The notes: generated from the sequence alone by a model not told the origin. Shown: positions 15,326 to 24,540, numbered from the stretch's first letter. The stretch is DNA of 52,471 nt from SHLQ01 sp964494395 (GCA_964494395.1 CAZBTI010000007.1:1-52471), one strand, 5' to 3'. Made by a program: numbers and translations.

Positions 15326-17083
15326 CTAGGCGTGATACTTCTCAAAGAGGAGCTGTTCGGCTTCGTTGGTCCAGGTGTTGTTTGGGCCGAGCTTTTCGCC
15401 GATGTCCGGGTGCTGTTCGGCAAGTTCATTGAGACCGGTGAGTTCGAGTCCGACGAGCTGCGGGAAGATCATGACCTTGCCGGCGTAGTCGCCGTCTATT
15501 AGGGACTGGACACCAGCCGCACCCGCTTCAATTCCACCGACGGCGGCGAGGTTGTGACTTGGTGTCAGCGATCCATCAACGGTGCTGGAGATAACAGACT
15601 CTTGGTCGGCAATCGATGATCCCGACGTTCCGGTGAACTGTGCGTTGTGGAGGTAGACATCGCTGAGGTTGAGCGGCGCCATCGTGCCGTTGAGCACGCC
15701 GGCGAACAGCACGAGCATGCCGTTCTTGCCCATCATCTTTGCGGACTCGCCCATGAGTGGACCGGAAGGCACGGAGACGATGACGTCGTCGGCGCCACCG
15801 TCATTGGAGTGTTCGCTAATGAGGGCGTCGACTGCGTCTTGACCTTGTCCCGAGTTGAAGATGATGAGCTTCCGGCCAGCGGCTTCGGCCATTGGGCCGA
15901 GCATCAGTTCGGCGCGGTCCATGCGCTCTTGGTCGAGGTCGAGACCGATGATCGTGCTTGGGCCGTTCTCCATCTCGATAGCGCGTTGCATGTGCATCTG
16001 TCCCATGGGACCGCCGGCACCAACGACGACGGTGACGCCGCCGGGGACGAGATCGGCGCGGTTGCGTTCTTCGCCCCATGCTTTGGAGATGTCGTTCGAG
16101 GTGGTGCCGAGGTAGGCGGTGTAGTGGTAGTGCAGGCGGCCGACGTCGGTCTGGGGGAAGCCGTCGAGCGGCTCGGTCCCGACCATGGTCATGGTGCCGC
16201 GGAAGGCGATGGTCTTGGCGACCTCTTCGATGAGCACAGCGCTGGTCTGGCCGAGGGTGAAAATGTCATCGAAGCCGGTTTCGCCAGTGTGTGCTGCAGA
16301 CTTGGCGGCGACGTTCTCTGCGGTCAGTCCATTATCGACAACGATCGTCGCTCCTTGGCCACTGGCTTCTTCGATCCAGCTAGCAACGTGCTCGGAAACG
16401 TCGGAGAGCACGATTGTCGATGGGTTTCCGATGCCTTGGCTGCTCGTGTATTCGACGCTGTCGTCGGCGGAACCAATGACCCACATGGTGCCGCCGTCCA
16501 TTGGCGAAAGGCGACGGCGTTGGGTGTATGCGCCAACGACGCACGCCCATGGCTCGGACAGGGCAGCGCCGGCGTAGCTGATGTCATCGTCGACAGGAAC
16601 CACATAGGCGCCATCGTCGGCGTCGAGGACCTCCGGACCTATGAGGTGGTACTGGATCAGCCCGCCCGGGATGGTGTAGCCGTATGCGGTGCTCTTGCCG
16701 TCGACATGGATATCGGGCTGGATCGCCAGACGCTGACCCTCGTAGTACTTGCCTCCAAGGCCGCTACCGACCTTGATAACGGTGACCGATGGTTCGTGCC
16801 CGAGACGGGTCGGCTCGGTACGAAGGTCGCGGCCATAGAGCTTTGCGTGATCGCCACCCTGCTTGATGAGCTTCACGTCGGAGAAGCACAGACCGACAGC
16901 ATCGATGCGAATGAGCAGCTGATCGTCGGCTGGTTCGATGGGAAGATCCTGCGATTCAGGAGCTCCATCCTTGCCCATTGCCTCGACACCCTTGCCGTAG
17001 GTATTCCACGCGAGATTTGCTGGAGGTAGTTCGGTCTTGCCTGCGACGAAGTCGGCGAAGTTCCAGTCAGCGGTATCGGTCAC
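15326..17083 (-). CDS. Zinc-type MDR dehydrogenase with two tandem Rossmann modules
   Basis: Predicted NAD(P)-dependent polyol or sugar-phosphate dehydrogenase related to the sorbitol dehydrogenase / L-sorbose-1-phosphate reductase branch. The GroES-like domain has catalytic zinc ligands Cys66 (GLCFSD), His96-Glu97 (GHEP) and Glu177 (SEPWAC), but no four-cysteine structural zinc loop. At 585 aa it is far longer than the usual 340-430: a first Rossmann-like module (about 190-340; degenerate turn WVIGSADDS, ending in YLGTTSNDISKA) is followed by a second with canonical GAGGPMG (355-361) and a matching end FTGTSGSSIADQ. The GTG start has GAGGAG upstream. It likely acts on the product of the neighbouring PTS. 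Confidence 0.85.
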   Translation of the reverse strand: MTDTADWNFADFVAGKTELPPANLAWNTYGKGVEAMGKDGAPESQDLPIEPADDQLLIRIDAVGLCFSDVKLIKQGGDHAKLYGRDLRTEPTRLGHEPSVTVIKVGSGLGGKYYEGQRLAIQPDIHVDGKSTAYGYTIPGGLIQYHLIGPEVLDADDGAYVVPVDDDISYAGAALSEPWACVVGAYTQRRRLSPMDGGTMWVIGSADDSVEYTSSQGIGNPSTIVLSDVSEHVASWIEEASGQGATIVVDNGLTAENVAAKSAAHTGETGFDDIFTLGQTSAVLIEEVAKTIAFRGTMTMVGTEPLDGFPQTDVGRLHYHYTAYLGTTSNDISKAWGEERNRADLVPGGVTVVVGAGGPMGQMHMQRAIEMENGPSTIIGLDLDQERMDRAELMLGPMAEAAGRKLIIFNSGQGQDAVDALISEHSNDGGADDVIVSVPSGPLMGESAKMMGKNGMLVLFAGVLNGTMAPLNLSDVYLHNAQFTGTSGSSIADQESVISSTVDGSLTPSHNLAAVGGIEAGAAGVQSLIDGDYAGKVMIFPQLVGLELTGLNELAEQHPDIGEKLGPNNTWTNEAEQLLFEKYHA

Positions 17084-17231
17084 GAGTGCTCCTCAAGTGT
17101 TCGGTGTCCAGCCATAGTAGCCGGGGCCGCCAGCAGGCGGTGAGTAGTTTTCGACCGCGCACGTTCGATGGAGGGGCCAATCGCACTCGTCGGCGGACAA
17201 AGCAGCCGGCAACACCTCGGAAAGATCGAAT

Positions 17232-17666
17232 TTAGAGAGCTCGGTGAAGAAGGATCTGACGAGAGAGTTCGTCGTGGACTCGCTGCGACTCATCGCCGTA
17301 CCGGGGAGCGATCGTGACGATAACCCGACTGTCTTCATGCCAGCTGCGGCGAACGTAGAGCGTACGGCCACCTTGGTCGAGCTTGCCACCGGAGTCGCTG
17401 ACCAGGCCTCCGCCTTCGATCTCGCCGAACTCAACCTCGGCTTCCCATAGGGGGATGTGGGTGGTCGAGAGAAAGTTGCGAACGGTGACCCAATCCTTGT
17501 TGACCGCAACGGTGAGCATGCTCGTGCGGATAACGATCGGCAGACCAAAGAGCGCCCACGCAAAGTTGACCATCGACGGGTCGAGTGCCGCTCGGAAAAC
17601 CGTCGGCACGAGCAGAAGGGCCACGCCGAAGACAATGAACCGTGAGGGACGAGCGACTACTACCAT
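17232..17666 (-). CDS. PH-domain-like membrane protein
   Basis: A 144-aa protein with two N-terminal membrane segments (FIVFGVALLLVPTVF and MVNFAWALFGLPIVI) followed by a small beta-rich domain (LTVAVNKDWVTVRNFLSTTHIPLWEAEVEFG, ending in RVHDELSRQILLH). This is the layout of bacterial PH-domain (bPH2) proteins common in actinobacteria; role unknown. A longer frame at 17093-17635 overlaps it but is arginine/serine-rich and reads as a shadow. The ATG follows a TAAGGT box by 6 nt, which supports this start and a leaderless mRNA. Confidence 0.75.
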   Translation of the reverse strand: MVVVARPSRFIVFGVALLLVPTVFRAALDPSMVNFAWALFGLPIVIRTSMLTVAVNKDWVTVRNFLSTTHIPLWEAEVEFGEIEGGGLVSDSGGKLDQGGRTLYVRRSWHEDSRVIVTIAPRYGDESQRVHDELSRQILLHRAL

Positions 17667-17678
17667 GACGAAACCTTA
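17667..17678 (-). promoter_or_regulatory. -10 box for leaderless PH-domain gene
   Basis: Minus-strand TAAGGT, then TTCGTC, then ATG. Confidence 0.5.
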
Positions 17679-17772
17679 GAAGCCATCGGCCTGATGGAGA
17701 GGCCGGAACGGGCGCTTAACTAGTTTCGCTATCGGCATCTAGACCCTGGTTTTTTAACCTCTACTGGCGTAT

Positions 17773-17784
17773 TACCGATCGGTA
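17773..17784. promoter_or_regulatory. Perfect 12-bp palindrome TACCGATCGGTA
   Basis: It lies between the stop of the ligase gene and the PH-domain gene, about 107 bp upstream of the latter's start. It could be a dimeric regulator site; the regulator is unknown. Confidence 0.35.
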
Positions 17785-17792
17785 GCACCGTC

Positions 17793-18878
17793 CTACTGCT
17801 CAGGAGGTCTGCCCAACACCGTGCAGATGTCGAACGGTTCGAGCGTCGGGAACTGATCGAGCGTCGCGGATTCAGGTTCTCGATCCGGGCGCCACCGCAA
17901 GAATCGCGTGGTCCCTCGAAAGCGCCCGTCTGTCGCCAGCACGTATTTGACCTCGACCACGCGCTCCGGTCGTACCGCAATCCATGAATGGTCCCGGCCG
18001 TTTGCTCCACTCCAACGGTTCGGAGCACCTGGCATTGTCGCACCGGACGCGTGCGCTTCGGGGTCCATCCAACTCGCCCACGGATGCGTCGACGAGTTCT
18101 CGAGGACATACGGCCGCATTTCTTCCAGCAACTCGACCCGCTTCTTTGCGGTGAACGATGCCGATACGCCCACATGACGAAGCTCTCCGTGCTCGTCGTA
18201 CAACCCGAGCACGAGCGAACCAACCCCGTCGCCACTCTTGTGAATTCGGTAGCCGGCCACCACGCAATCGATAGTGCGGACGTGCTTCAGTTTGAACTGG
18301 ACTCTCTTGTTCTGGATGTAGGTACCGTCCAACGGCTTTGCGATCAGCCCGTCGAGACCCGCACCTTCCATCGTGTCGAACCATTCCATTGCAAGGTTTC
18401 GATCGGTGGTCATCGGGGCGAGGAAGATCGACTGTTCGAAACCCTCGGCGATCTCTTCGAGGTGTCGACGGCGCTCGACGAACGGCCGATCGAGCAATGA
18501 GTCGTCTCCAAGCGCCAAGACATCGAAGGCCACGAACGACACCGGTGTCTTGTCGGCCAACATGTTTACGCGGCTCTCGGCTGGATGAATCCGCTGGCCG
18601 AGCGCATCGAAGTCGAGAGAACCATCGATCTCGACAATCAACTCGCCGTCTACGACGCATCTCTCGGGAAGCGATGCTCGAAGTGGTTCGAAGAGTTCAG
18701 GGAAATACCGATCGAACGGCTTCTGATTGCGGCTTCCAAGGGTGATCTCGTCGCCGTCGCGAAACACAATGCAGCGGAAGCCATCCCATTTGGGTTCGAG
18801 CGCAAGGTCCCCAACGGGTAACGCATCGAGGGCCTTTGCCAACATTGGTTTGATCGGCGGCATCACCGGTAGGTCCAT
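17793..18878 (-). CDS. ATP-dependent DNA ligase, LigC type
   Basis: Seals nicks in DNA through an enzyme-AMP intermediate. The 361-aa protein has the nucleotidyltransferase motifs in order: I EPKWDGFR with the AMP-accepting lysine at position 30, III FVAFDVLAL, IV EGLDGLIAK-like (GAGLDGLIAKPLDG), V VQFKLKHVRTIDCVV, followed by an OB-fold. It has no N-terminal DNA-binding domain, as expected for the short LigC class, which acts in alternative end joining or base-excision repair in mycobacteria. No Ku or primase gene is next to it. The start ATG is preceded by TAGGTT at 6 nt, indicating a leaderless mRNA. Confidence 0.93.
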   Translation of the reverse strand: MDLPVMPPIKPMLAKALDALPVGDLALEPKWDGFRCIVFRDGDEITLGSRNQKPFDRYFPELFEPLRASLPERCVVDGELIVEIDGSLDFDALGQRIHPAESRVNMLADKTPVSFVAFDVLALGDDSLLDRPFVERRRHLEEIAEGFEQSIFLAPMTTDRNLAMEWFDTMEGAGLDGLIAKPLDGTYIQNKRVQFKLKHVRTIDCVVAGYRIHKSGDGVGSLVLGLYDEHGELRHVGVSASFTAKKRVELLEEMRPYVLENSSTHPWASWMDPEAHASGATMPGAPNRWSGANGRDHSWIAVRPERVVEVKYVLATDGRFRGTTRFLRWRPDREPESATLDQFPTLEPFDICTVLGRPPEQ

Positions 18879-18890
18879 GGCCCAAACCTA
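18879..18890 (-). promoter_or_regulatory. -10 box for leaderless ligase gene
   Basis: Minus-strand TAGGTT, then TGGGCC, then ATG. Confidence 0.5.
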
Positions 18891-18897
18891 GGGCATG

Positions 18898-19515
18898 TCA
18901 GTCGCGAGCTACTTCCTGACGAAGGGTCGACTTCATGAAGTCGGCGAGCGACGTGTCCGGCTTCGCTGTTTCGCCTCGGTCACGCGAATCGGCAAGTGGA
19001 TCGCTTTGACGGGATGAGGAATCGAATCCCAGCGCTGACGCAGAGGCGATCGGCGCTGCGGCCACCCGTTGGCTTTCGATCCGCTCTCGCACTTGCTTTT
19101 CTTCTGCGAGTAGTCCGTCGAGACGTGACTGCGCCTCGGCAATGACCACGCCGCTCCGCTGGCGGGCGCGTTCTTCGGCCCCGTCGGCGAGGGCTTCGGC
19201 TTCGGCCTCAGCCTCAGCCACAATCTCCGCAGCGCGTTGGCGTCCTCGTTCGAGAGCTTCAGCTGAGCCAGCACGCTCCTCGGCTTCGGCCATAATGCCC
19301 GCAGCTGTTCCTTGGGCACTGCTGATGATGGCGTTGGCCTTCTCTTCAGCTGCTGCTTCGCCGTCATCGGCCTCTGCCAAACGGTCCCGAACGTGTTGGC
19401 GTTCGCGCATCTCCGTGGCGACCTCGCGAAGAAAGTCGCGAACCTGCACGATGTCGTATCCGCGTCGGGTCATACGGAACGGCTGGCGATCGATCTGTTC
19501 GGGGGTCAAATGCAT
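18898..19515 (-). CDS. DivIVA/DUF-type coiled-coil protein
   Basis: Small relative of the DivIVA/Wag31 group that marks curved membrane and cell poles in actinobacteria. From ATG 19515 (205 aa) it begins HLTPEQIDRQPFRMTRRGYDIVQVRDFLREV, the conserved N-terminal module (the FRMTRRGYD..QVDxFL pattern). A long Ala/Glu-rich coiled coil with many EAE heptads follows (about residues 40-150), then a polar tail ending FMKSTLRQEVARD. The frame extends 19 codons upstream, but the family N-terminus fits this ATG. No clear ribosome site is visible. It is divergent from the exonuclease gene. Confidence 0.85.
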   Translation of the reverse strand: MHLTPEQIDRQPFRMTRRGYDIVQVRDFLREVATEMRERQHVRDRLAEADDGEAAAEEKANAIISSAQGTAAGIMAEAEERAGSAEALERGRQRAAEIVAEAEAEAEALADGAEERARQRSGVVIAEAQSRLDGLLAEEKQVRERIESQRVAAAPIASASALGFDSSSRQSDPLADSRDRGETAKPDTSLADFMKSTLRQEVARD

Positions 19516-19687
19516 AAGTACTAACGATGATGGAGGAGCGATAAGGAAACCGCAAAGTGACGTTTGGATCAAATCATCTCACAACTAGTGGTCATATTTG
19601 CTGTGTGGCGGTCCCCGGGGCGGGAAATCTGTTGCGCGAATCGTTTCGAATTGGTGCATTTGTCATCAGATCGACAAAGATCAACGT

Positions 19688-20575
19688 ATGCAAGTCCACC
19701 TGATCGATGGCACCTACGAACTTTTTCGCTATTACTTTGCAGCTCCGTCCCATGTGACCGAATCAGGCCAAGAAGTGGGCGCTGTCCGGGGAGTGCTGGG
19801 GTCGATGGTCCAGATCCTCGAGCAGGGGGCAACCCATGTTGGGATCGCCACCGATCACGTCATTACTTCTTTTCGAAATGACCTCTGGGACGGCTACAAG
19901 GACGGCTCCGAAATCGAAGACGGGATCCGATCCCAATTTCAGCTTCTCGAAGACGTTTTGCGTGCGGCGGGCTTTGTCGTCTGGCCGATGGTCGAGTTCG
20001 AGGCCGACGATGCGCTCGGCGCAGCGGCCAACCGATATGCAGACGACCCTCGCGTCGAAGAGGTGATGATCTGCACTCCCGATAAAGATCTAGCCCAATG
20101 CGTGTCGGATGCTCGGGGCATCGTGCAATACGACCGTCGAAAGGAAACCCGGTACGACGAAACTGGAGTCCACGAGAAATTTGGTGTGGCCCCGACCTCG
20201 ATCCCGGACTACCTGGCACTCGTCGGCGATAGCGCCGATGGTTTCCCGGGACTGCCCGGGTGGGGTGCGAAGTCGTCGAGTACGGTACTCGACCGCTACG
20301 GGAGCATCGATCAGATCCCGGCCGCTGCTGGCCAGTGGGACATCACCATCCGCAACGGAGCGAAGCTGGCGAACACGCTGGACGAAAACCGTGAACTTGC
20401 GCTCCTCTTTCGGCGAATAGCGACGATCGAACTCGACGCTCCGGTGGATGATTCGGTAGACGCACTCGAATGGACGGGGCCAACGAGTGACTTCGCCAGC
20501 ATCGTCGAAGCAATAGACGCCCAACGGATCGCCAAGCGCATGACAAAGATCGTGGTAGACAGCAACATCGGATAG
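19688..20575 (+). CDS. Stand-alone 5'-3' exonuclease (PolA N-domain-like)
   Basis: Predicted flap endonuclease/5'-3' exonuclease that removes RNA primers or flaps. The 295-aa protein starts MQVHLIDGTYELFRYYF with the first metal-binding Asp, continues with EFEADDALGAAAN (acidic pair), ICTPDKDLAQCV and DYLALVGDSADGFPGLPGWGAKSSS, the helix-hairpin-helix that contacts DNA. These motifs follow the order seen in PolA N-domains and T5 exonuclease. The open frame begins 30 codons earlier, but ATG 19688 matches the family start. The gene stands alone; a full-length polA elsewhere would make it a paralogue. Confidence 0.9.
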   Translation: MQVHLIDGTYELFRYYFAAPSHVTESGQEVGAVRGVLGSMVQILEQGATHVGIATDHVITSFRNDLWDGYKDGSEIEDGIRSQFQLLEDVLRAAGFVVWPMVEFEADDALGAAANRYADDPRVEEVMICTPDKDLAQCVSDARGIVQYDRRKETRYDETGVHEKFGVAPTSIPDYLALVGDSADGFPGLPGWGAKSSSTVLDRYGSIDQIPAAAGQWDITIRNGAKLANTLDENRELALLFRRIATIELDAPVDDSVDALEWTGPTSDFASIVEAIDAQRIAKRMTKIVVDSNIG

Positions 20576-20644
20576 TCCATACGTCCCACCGTCTCGGGTG
20601 AACGATCTATACAGAAAGTTGCCTATTTTGGCGAAACTATAGAG

Positions 20645-21430
20645 ATGCGCAATCATCAGAAGCTCACGGACGTTCATACGTGGGGTCTGCGGTTTACGAA
20701 TGCGGAACGGATCGACCACGTCACCGACGCGATTCTCGAGGGCTATCGCGGGAGGCCCGGTCAACTTCCGCTCGTCGTGACACCAAACGTCGATATCTTG
20801 ATCACTATTGAGGAGGGTTCTCAGTACCTTCGCCAGTCCGTTGATCAAGCGGCGGTCGTCCTCGCGGACGGGCAACCACTCGTCAGTTTCAGCCACCTCG
20901 CCGGCGAACGTTTGAGCACCAAGCTCGCTGGTTCAGACATGACCGAAACAATGTGGCCCACGCTCCTCAACGAGAACCGGCCGGTCTTTGCCGTGGTGTC
21001 ACGCGCCGAAGTCGGCATTGCTCTAGCGACCGACCATCTCAATTTTGGATGGCTCGAGGCGCCTCTGCTCCCCGAAGAAGAAGGGTCGTTGATCGATCGC
21101 TTTGCCTGGACCTGCATCAACCAAATCTCCAAAATGCAGGAGCAGCCCGAATTCGTGTTCGTTGGTATCGGCTTCCCGAAGGACGTGCTGCTCGCACGAT
21201 CGATAATCGATCAGTGGCCGCCGTCCATGGGTGAACCACCACTCCTTCTCGCCGTCGGAGCAGCGCTCGAGTTCACCTCCGGAATGAAAAAGCGTGCGCC
21301 GCTGTTCTTTCGGCGCTTCGGAATCGAGTTCGTATACCGCCTTCTGAGCGATCCCCGACGTCTCGCCAAGCGCTACCTCGTTCGCGATAGTCGCTTTCTG
21401 CTCATCCTCGGCCGACACATCCTAAAATAG
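20645..21430 (+). CDS. WecG/TagA/CpsF-family glycosyltransferase
   Basis: Transfers a sugar, typically N-acetylmannosamine or its uronate, to a lipid-linked acceptor on the inner face of the membrane. The 261-aa protein has the family's three blocks: VVTPNVDILITIEE near residue 45 with catalytic-type Asn/Asp, FVFVGIGFPKDVLLA in the middle (VGxPKQE region, here with D in place of QE), and the C-terminal signature VGAALEFTSGMKKRAPLFFRRFGIEFVYRLLSDPRRLAKRYL. It is the first gene of the plus-strand exopolysaccharide group and 6 bp before the next transferase. It may act early in repeat-unit assembly. Confidence 0.92.
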   Translation: MRNHQKLTDVHTWGLRFTNAERIDHVTDAILEGYRGRPGQLPLVVTPNVDILITIEEGSQYLRQSVDQAAVVLADGQPLVSFSHLAGERLSTKLAGSDMTETMWPTLLNENRPVFAVVSRAEVGIALATDHLNFGWLEAPLLPEEEGSLIDRFAWTCINQISKMQEQPEFVFVGIGFPKDVLLARSIIDQWPPSMGEPPLLLAVGAALEFTSGMKKRAPLFFRRFGIEFVYRLLSDPRRLAKRYLVRDSRFLLILGRHILK

Positions 21431-21436
21431 GTACAC

Positions 21437-22279
21437 ATGTCCGAACCCGCCCCGACTCTCGAGGTCTCCGTCGTGATGCCCGTCGGCCGCGTCGACGAGC
21501 CACTCCGCTCGGCATTTCGCATGCTCGATGAGCAGACCGCGCCGTTCGAATGGGAGCTGGTCATTGGACTCAACACCGATAGCAAAGACGAACTCGACCT
21601 ACTCGCATCGCTTCTCGCCGTCCGCTCACTCAACGCAAGAATCATCGACGCCAGCAGCGTCCGAAGCGCGTCGTTCGCACGCAACACCGCCGCGGCAGAA
21701 GCGTTCGGCAAACGCCTCGTCTTCTGCGATGGCGACGACGAAGCCGAGCCGGACTGGCTCGAGAACATCGTCGCTGCCCATGACGAAGGCACCGCCATTG
21801 GTGGTCACCTCGCCGAAGAACGGCTCGTCGTCGAGGGCCAAGAAAGCTGGCGACCCCCAGCAACACCGGGCCACCTCCCCTCCTTTCTCAGCGCTCCTTA
21901 TCTGGTATCGGCCAACATGGCGATCTGGGCCGAAGACTTCACTGCGGTGGGCGGCTTTGACGAGACTCTTATCCGAGGCGAGGACATCGACTTTGCCTGG
22001 AAGCTGAGCGAGCGGGGGATCGAACTCCGCTACTGTGCCGACGCCATAATCCACTATCGCCATCGAGCGGGGCTTAAGTCGCTCCTCCAGCAGCACTATC
22101 TCTACGGACGCGGCATGGCCCAAGTCCTCTCACGCAGGCAACCTCCGGGCACCGAGCACGAAGGAGCTTCTCGGATGCTCAAAGCGAATGGGCAGAAGGT
22201 CGAGAATCAGAGCCCGATAAACGTGATGCGGCGCGGCGCGATCGCTGCTGGACGCCTTCGCGGGCTTATCGACAGCTAA
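21437..22279 (+). CDS. Family 2 glycosyltransferase
   Basis: GT-A fold sugar transferase that builds a polysaccharide repeat unit from nucleotide sugars. The 280-aa protein has the N-terminal VSVVMPVGRVDEPLRSAF strand, the metal-binding acidic motif FCDGDDEAEPDWLENIV, and the acceptor-side motif GGFDETLIRGEDIDFAWKL that contains the likely catalytic acid pair. No membrane segment. It follows the TagA-type gene by 6 bp and is convergent with the GT4 gene at 22286. Donor and acceptor cannot be read from sequence. Confidence 0.9.
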   Translation: MSEPAPTLEVSVVMPVGRVDEPLRSAFRMLDEQTAPFEWELVIGLNTDSKDELDLLASLLAVRSLNARIIDASSVRSASFARNTAAAEAFGKRLVFCDGDDEAEPDWLENIVAAHDEGTAIGGHLAEERLVVEGQESWRPPATPGHLPSFLSAPYLVSANMAIWAEDFTAVGGFDETLIRGEDIDFAWKLSERGIELRYCADAIIHYRHRAGLKSLLQQHYLYGRGMAQVLSRRQPPGTEHEGASRMLKANGQKVENQSPINVMRRGAIAAGRLRGLIDS

Positions 22280-22285
22280 GAGCCC

Positions 22286-23485
22286 TCAGCCGATAGCTTT
22301 GGCGAACAACTCGACGAGGTACTTTGCCTCGGTGTCGACGCTGTGCATCTGCTCGGTTCGTTGCGCCCCGACTGCGCCCATAGCATCCAACGTCTTCGTC
22401 GACTCCGAAAGCGCTTCAGTAATGGCGTCAGCGAGGAGGTTGCTCTCGCCAGCGGGGACTAGCCAGCCACAGTCGGGGACGACGAGTTCTGGGATTCCTG
22501 CGACGTAAGTGCTGATCACTGGACGACGCAGGGCCAGCGCCTCCATGATCACGACGGGAAGACCCTCGGCGAAACTCGGAAGGACGAGCGCTCGACTCTT
22601 CAAGATTTCTGCGCGGACTTCGCTCTCACTCGCCCAGCCGGTGATCGTCACCCGATCGCCAAGACCAGCCCGCTCGATGTGGCGCTCAATCTCTGGGCGA
22701 AGTTCGCCATCACCCACGAGGGTTAGGTGAAACTCGATCCCTCGCCGTACAAGTTCCTCAGCAGCGTCGAGAAGAACCCAGTGGCCCTTCTGTTCGGAAA
22801 GTCGACCAACGGTGACCAGATTCGGTGTGTCAGCGATCGGTCGAGCGTCCTCAGCAAAGAACGAGTCTTGGAGACCGCAATGAATGACGTGGATATCGTC
22901 GCGGCGATCCGCTGGAGCAAGCCGGAGCAGTTGACTGCGCCCATACGAGCTAATGGCACAGGTAAAGGCCGCGTGCTGCATCTTCTCGGTGAGAGACAAC
23001 CCGACCTGGCGGTCGAACTCCTCGGGCCCGTGCACGGTGAAGCTGTAGGTCGGTCCGCCGAGCAGACGGCAGAGCATGGCGACCGCCGCCGAGTTCGTTC
23101 CAAAGTGGGCGTGTATGTGATCGATTGATTTGGCCGCGGCCAATTGACGAAGTCGAGCAGCTTCGGCCACGTACGCGGACCAGTACGCAGAAGACTTCTC
23201 GGAGTTCCGTGAAAAGCTGACCGCGGCCGCCATGGTCATCCGTAGACGCTTTCCGTTTTCCATGGCCTCGACCTTGAGCGCACCGGCAAGGTCATTCGCC
23301 TCTCCATAGAGAACGGTCGTGCGCTCGGCGTGCGCAATATCGGTGGGGTCGGTCAGGTCGGTTGACCAGGGACGGATAGAAAAGATGTCGATCTCGGCTC
23401 CAAGCCGCTCGACCGCATCAATCTCGCGACGAACAAAGCTGTGGCTGACCTTCGGGTATTCGTTGATGAGGTAGCCGATCTTCAT
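22286..23485 (-). CDS. Family 4 glycosyltransferase (GT-B)
   Basis: Retaining glycosyltransferase of the GT4 family. The 399-aa protein begins MKIGYLINEYPKVSHSFVRREIDAVERLG, typical of the WcaL/AmsK colanic-acid-type subgroup, and has HAHFGTNSAAVAML in the N-domain. The C-domain donor site reads NLVTVGRLSEQKGHWVLLDA, ITGWASESEVRAEI and LPSFAEGLPVVIMEALALRRPVIST, with the catalytic Glu in EGLPVVIMEA. Its start overlaps the stop of the upstream gene by ATGA, so the two minus-strand transferases are co-translated. Confidence 0.94.
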   Translation of the reverse strand: MKIGYLINEYPKVSHSFVRREIDAVERLGAEIDIFSIRPWSTDLTDPTDIAHAERTTVLYGEANDLAGALKVEAMENGKRLRMTMAAAVSFSRNSEKSSAYWSAYVAEAARLRQLAAAKSIDHIHAHFGTNSAAVAMLCRLLGGPTYSFTVHGPEEFDRQVGLSLTEKMQHAAFTCAISSYGRSQLLRLAPADRRDDIHVIHCGLQDSFFAEDARPIADTPNLVTVGRLSEQKGHWVLLDAAEELVRRGIEFHLTLVGDGELRPEIERHIERAGLGDRVTITGWASESEVRAEILKSRALVLPSFAEGLPVVIMEALALRRPVISTYVAGIPELVVPDCGWLVPAGESNLLADAITEALSESTKTLDAMGAVGAQRTEQMHSVDTEAKYLVELFAKAIG

Positions 23486-24540
23486 CGGGCAACTTCCTTG
23501 TCCTCATGGTCCATGCGGACTCCGTCGAGGACTTCAATGAGTGCCTGAGCAGCAGCTTCATCGGTGCAATACTCTTCGCCGAATTCAAGCGCATGTGTAT
23601 CGAGCTTCTGGGAGAGATCCGGGTCGGTCCATACGGCTTCGATTCGGCTTGCCAAGCTATTGACATTCCCGGGTAGGGCAAGGAGAGCGTTCTCGCCGTC
23701 GGTGAGGTAATCCTCGGTACCGGATCGCTCGGTGGAGACTATTCCCCGACCATGGCGTAGGCACTCGACGATCGTGACGAGACCAGCGGTAACACCGACC
23801 GTGCGGAGTGGGATGACGTTCACAGCAGCATGACGAACATGTCTGCGGATCTCGGGCTTAGACATCGAGTCGACGATCTCGACATTGCGCGGTGGCGTCA
23901 GCCCATGTAGGGCTCTCGGTCCTGCCAGCACGATCGTCCGGTAGCCGAGCACCTCCATAGCTGCAAAGAAGGTTGCGTAGTCCCGAAAGCCAGAACCGGT
24001 CGCAAAGACAAACGGTTCATCGGTAGCTGGGCGTTTGGTTTCGATCGTTGAACCGTACTGCAGAGGCACGAACCGGAATCGATCGGCGGGAAGTCCGAGC
24101 TGTCGCGGATATTGCTCTGCTTCAGCCGTGCTGTGCACGACGAAACGATCGACCCTCGACAGGGCAGCACTCGCTGCCCGAAGTCGTGGGCCTCGTTCGA
24201 GCGTGGTGTTGAAGAACCAACTGACGATAGGTCGTTCGTCACGGCGGGCACGGCTTACGACCGACATCGACAGGGCGAGCTGAGGGAAGACCGAGATCAG
24301 GCCATCGCTCGGGCTCGCAAGGGTGTTATTCGCCTGGCGGAAGTAGTCCTTCCACTCCGATCCGGAACTTCGCGCAGTGCGTCGAGAGTGCCATTCCAGG
24401 GTTCCTCCCACTTCATTTACCCGTTCAAAGCGATACACGTCTTCGGGAATGGATTCGTTGATCCACCGAACCGTTTGCGTCGTGAAATAGGGAGACGCGA
24501 CACGCCAAAGTGATCCGCGTGTTCCTAAGATCTCGGGCAT
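23482..24540 (-). CDS. Glycosyltransferase, GT-B type
   Basis: Probable GT4-like transferase of the exopolysaccharide locus. The 352-aa product from ATG 24540 (AGGAGG 3 nt upstream) has ERGPRLRAASAALSRVDRFVVHSTAEAEQYPRQLGL, the transition segment of GT-B enzymes, then FVFATGSGFRDYATFFAAMEVLGYRTIVLAGP and a C-terminal donor site VGVTAGLVTIVECLRHGRGIVSTERSGTEDYL. Motifs are weaker than in the neighbour, so the family number is uncertain. The frame is open 15 codons further upstream without a ribosome site. It overlaps the following GT4 gene by 4 nt. Confidence 0.82.
   Translation of the reverse strand: MPEILGTRGSLWRVASPYFTTQTVRWINESIPEDVYRFERVNEVGGTLEWHSRRTARSSGSEWKDYFRQANNTLASPSDGLISVFPQLALSMSVVSRARRDERPIVSWFFNTTLERGPRLRAASAALSRVDRFVVHSTAEAEQYPRQLGLPADRFRFVPLQYGSTIETKRPATDEPFVFATGSGFRDYATFFAAMEVLGYRTIVLAGPRALHGLTPPRNVEIVDSMSKPEIRRHVRHAAVNVIPLRTVGVTAGLVTIVECLRHGRGIVSTERSGTEDYLTDGENALLALPGNVNSLASRIEAVWTDPDLSQKLDTHALEFGEEYCTDEAAAQALIEVLDGVRMDHEDKEVAR

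Noticed and set aside
15647..17029. Plus-strand 460-aa open frame
   Set aside because: Lies wholly antisense to the double-Rossmann dehydrogenase, which has clear zinc and cofactor motifs; the antisense product has no recognisable domain.
17093..17635. 180-aa alternative frame over the PH-domain gene
   Set aside because: Arg/Ser-rich and without pattern; the overlapping 144-aa frame has two membrane helices and a leaderless start.
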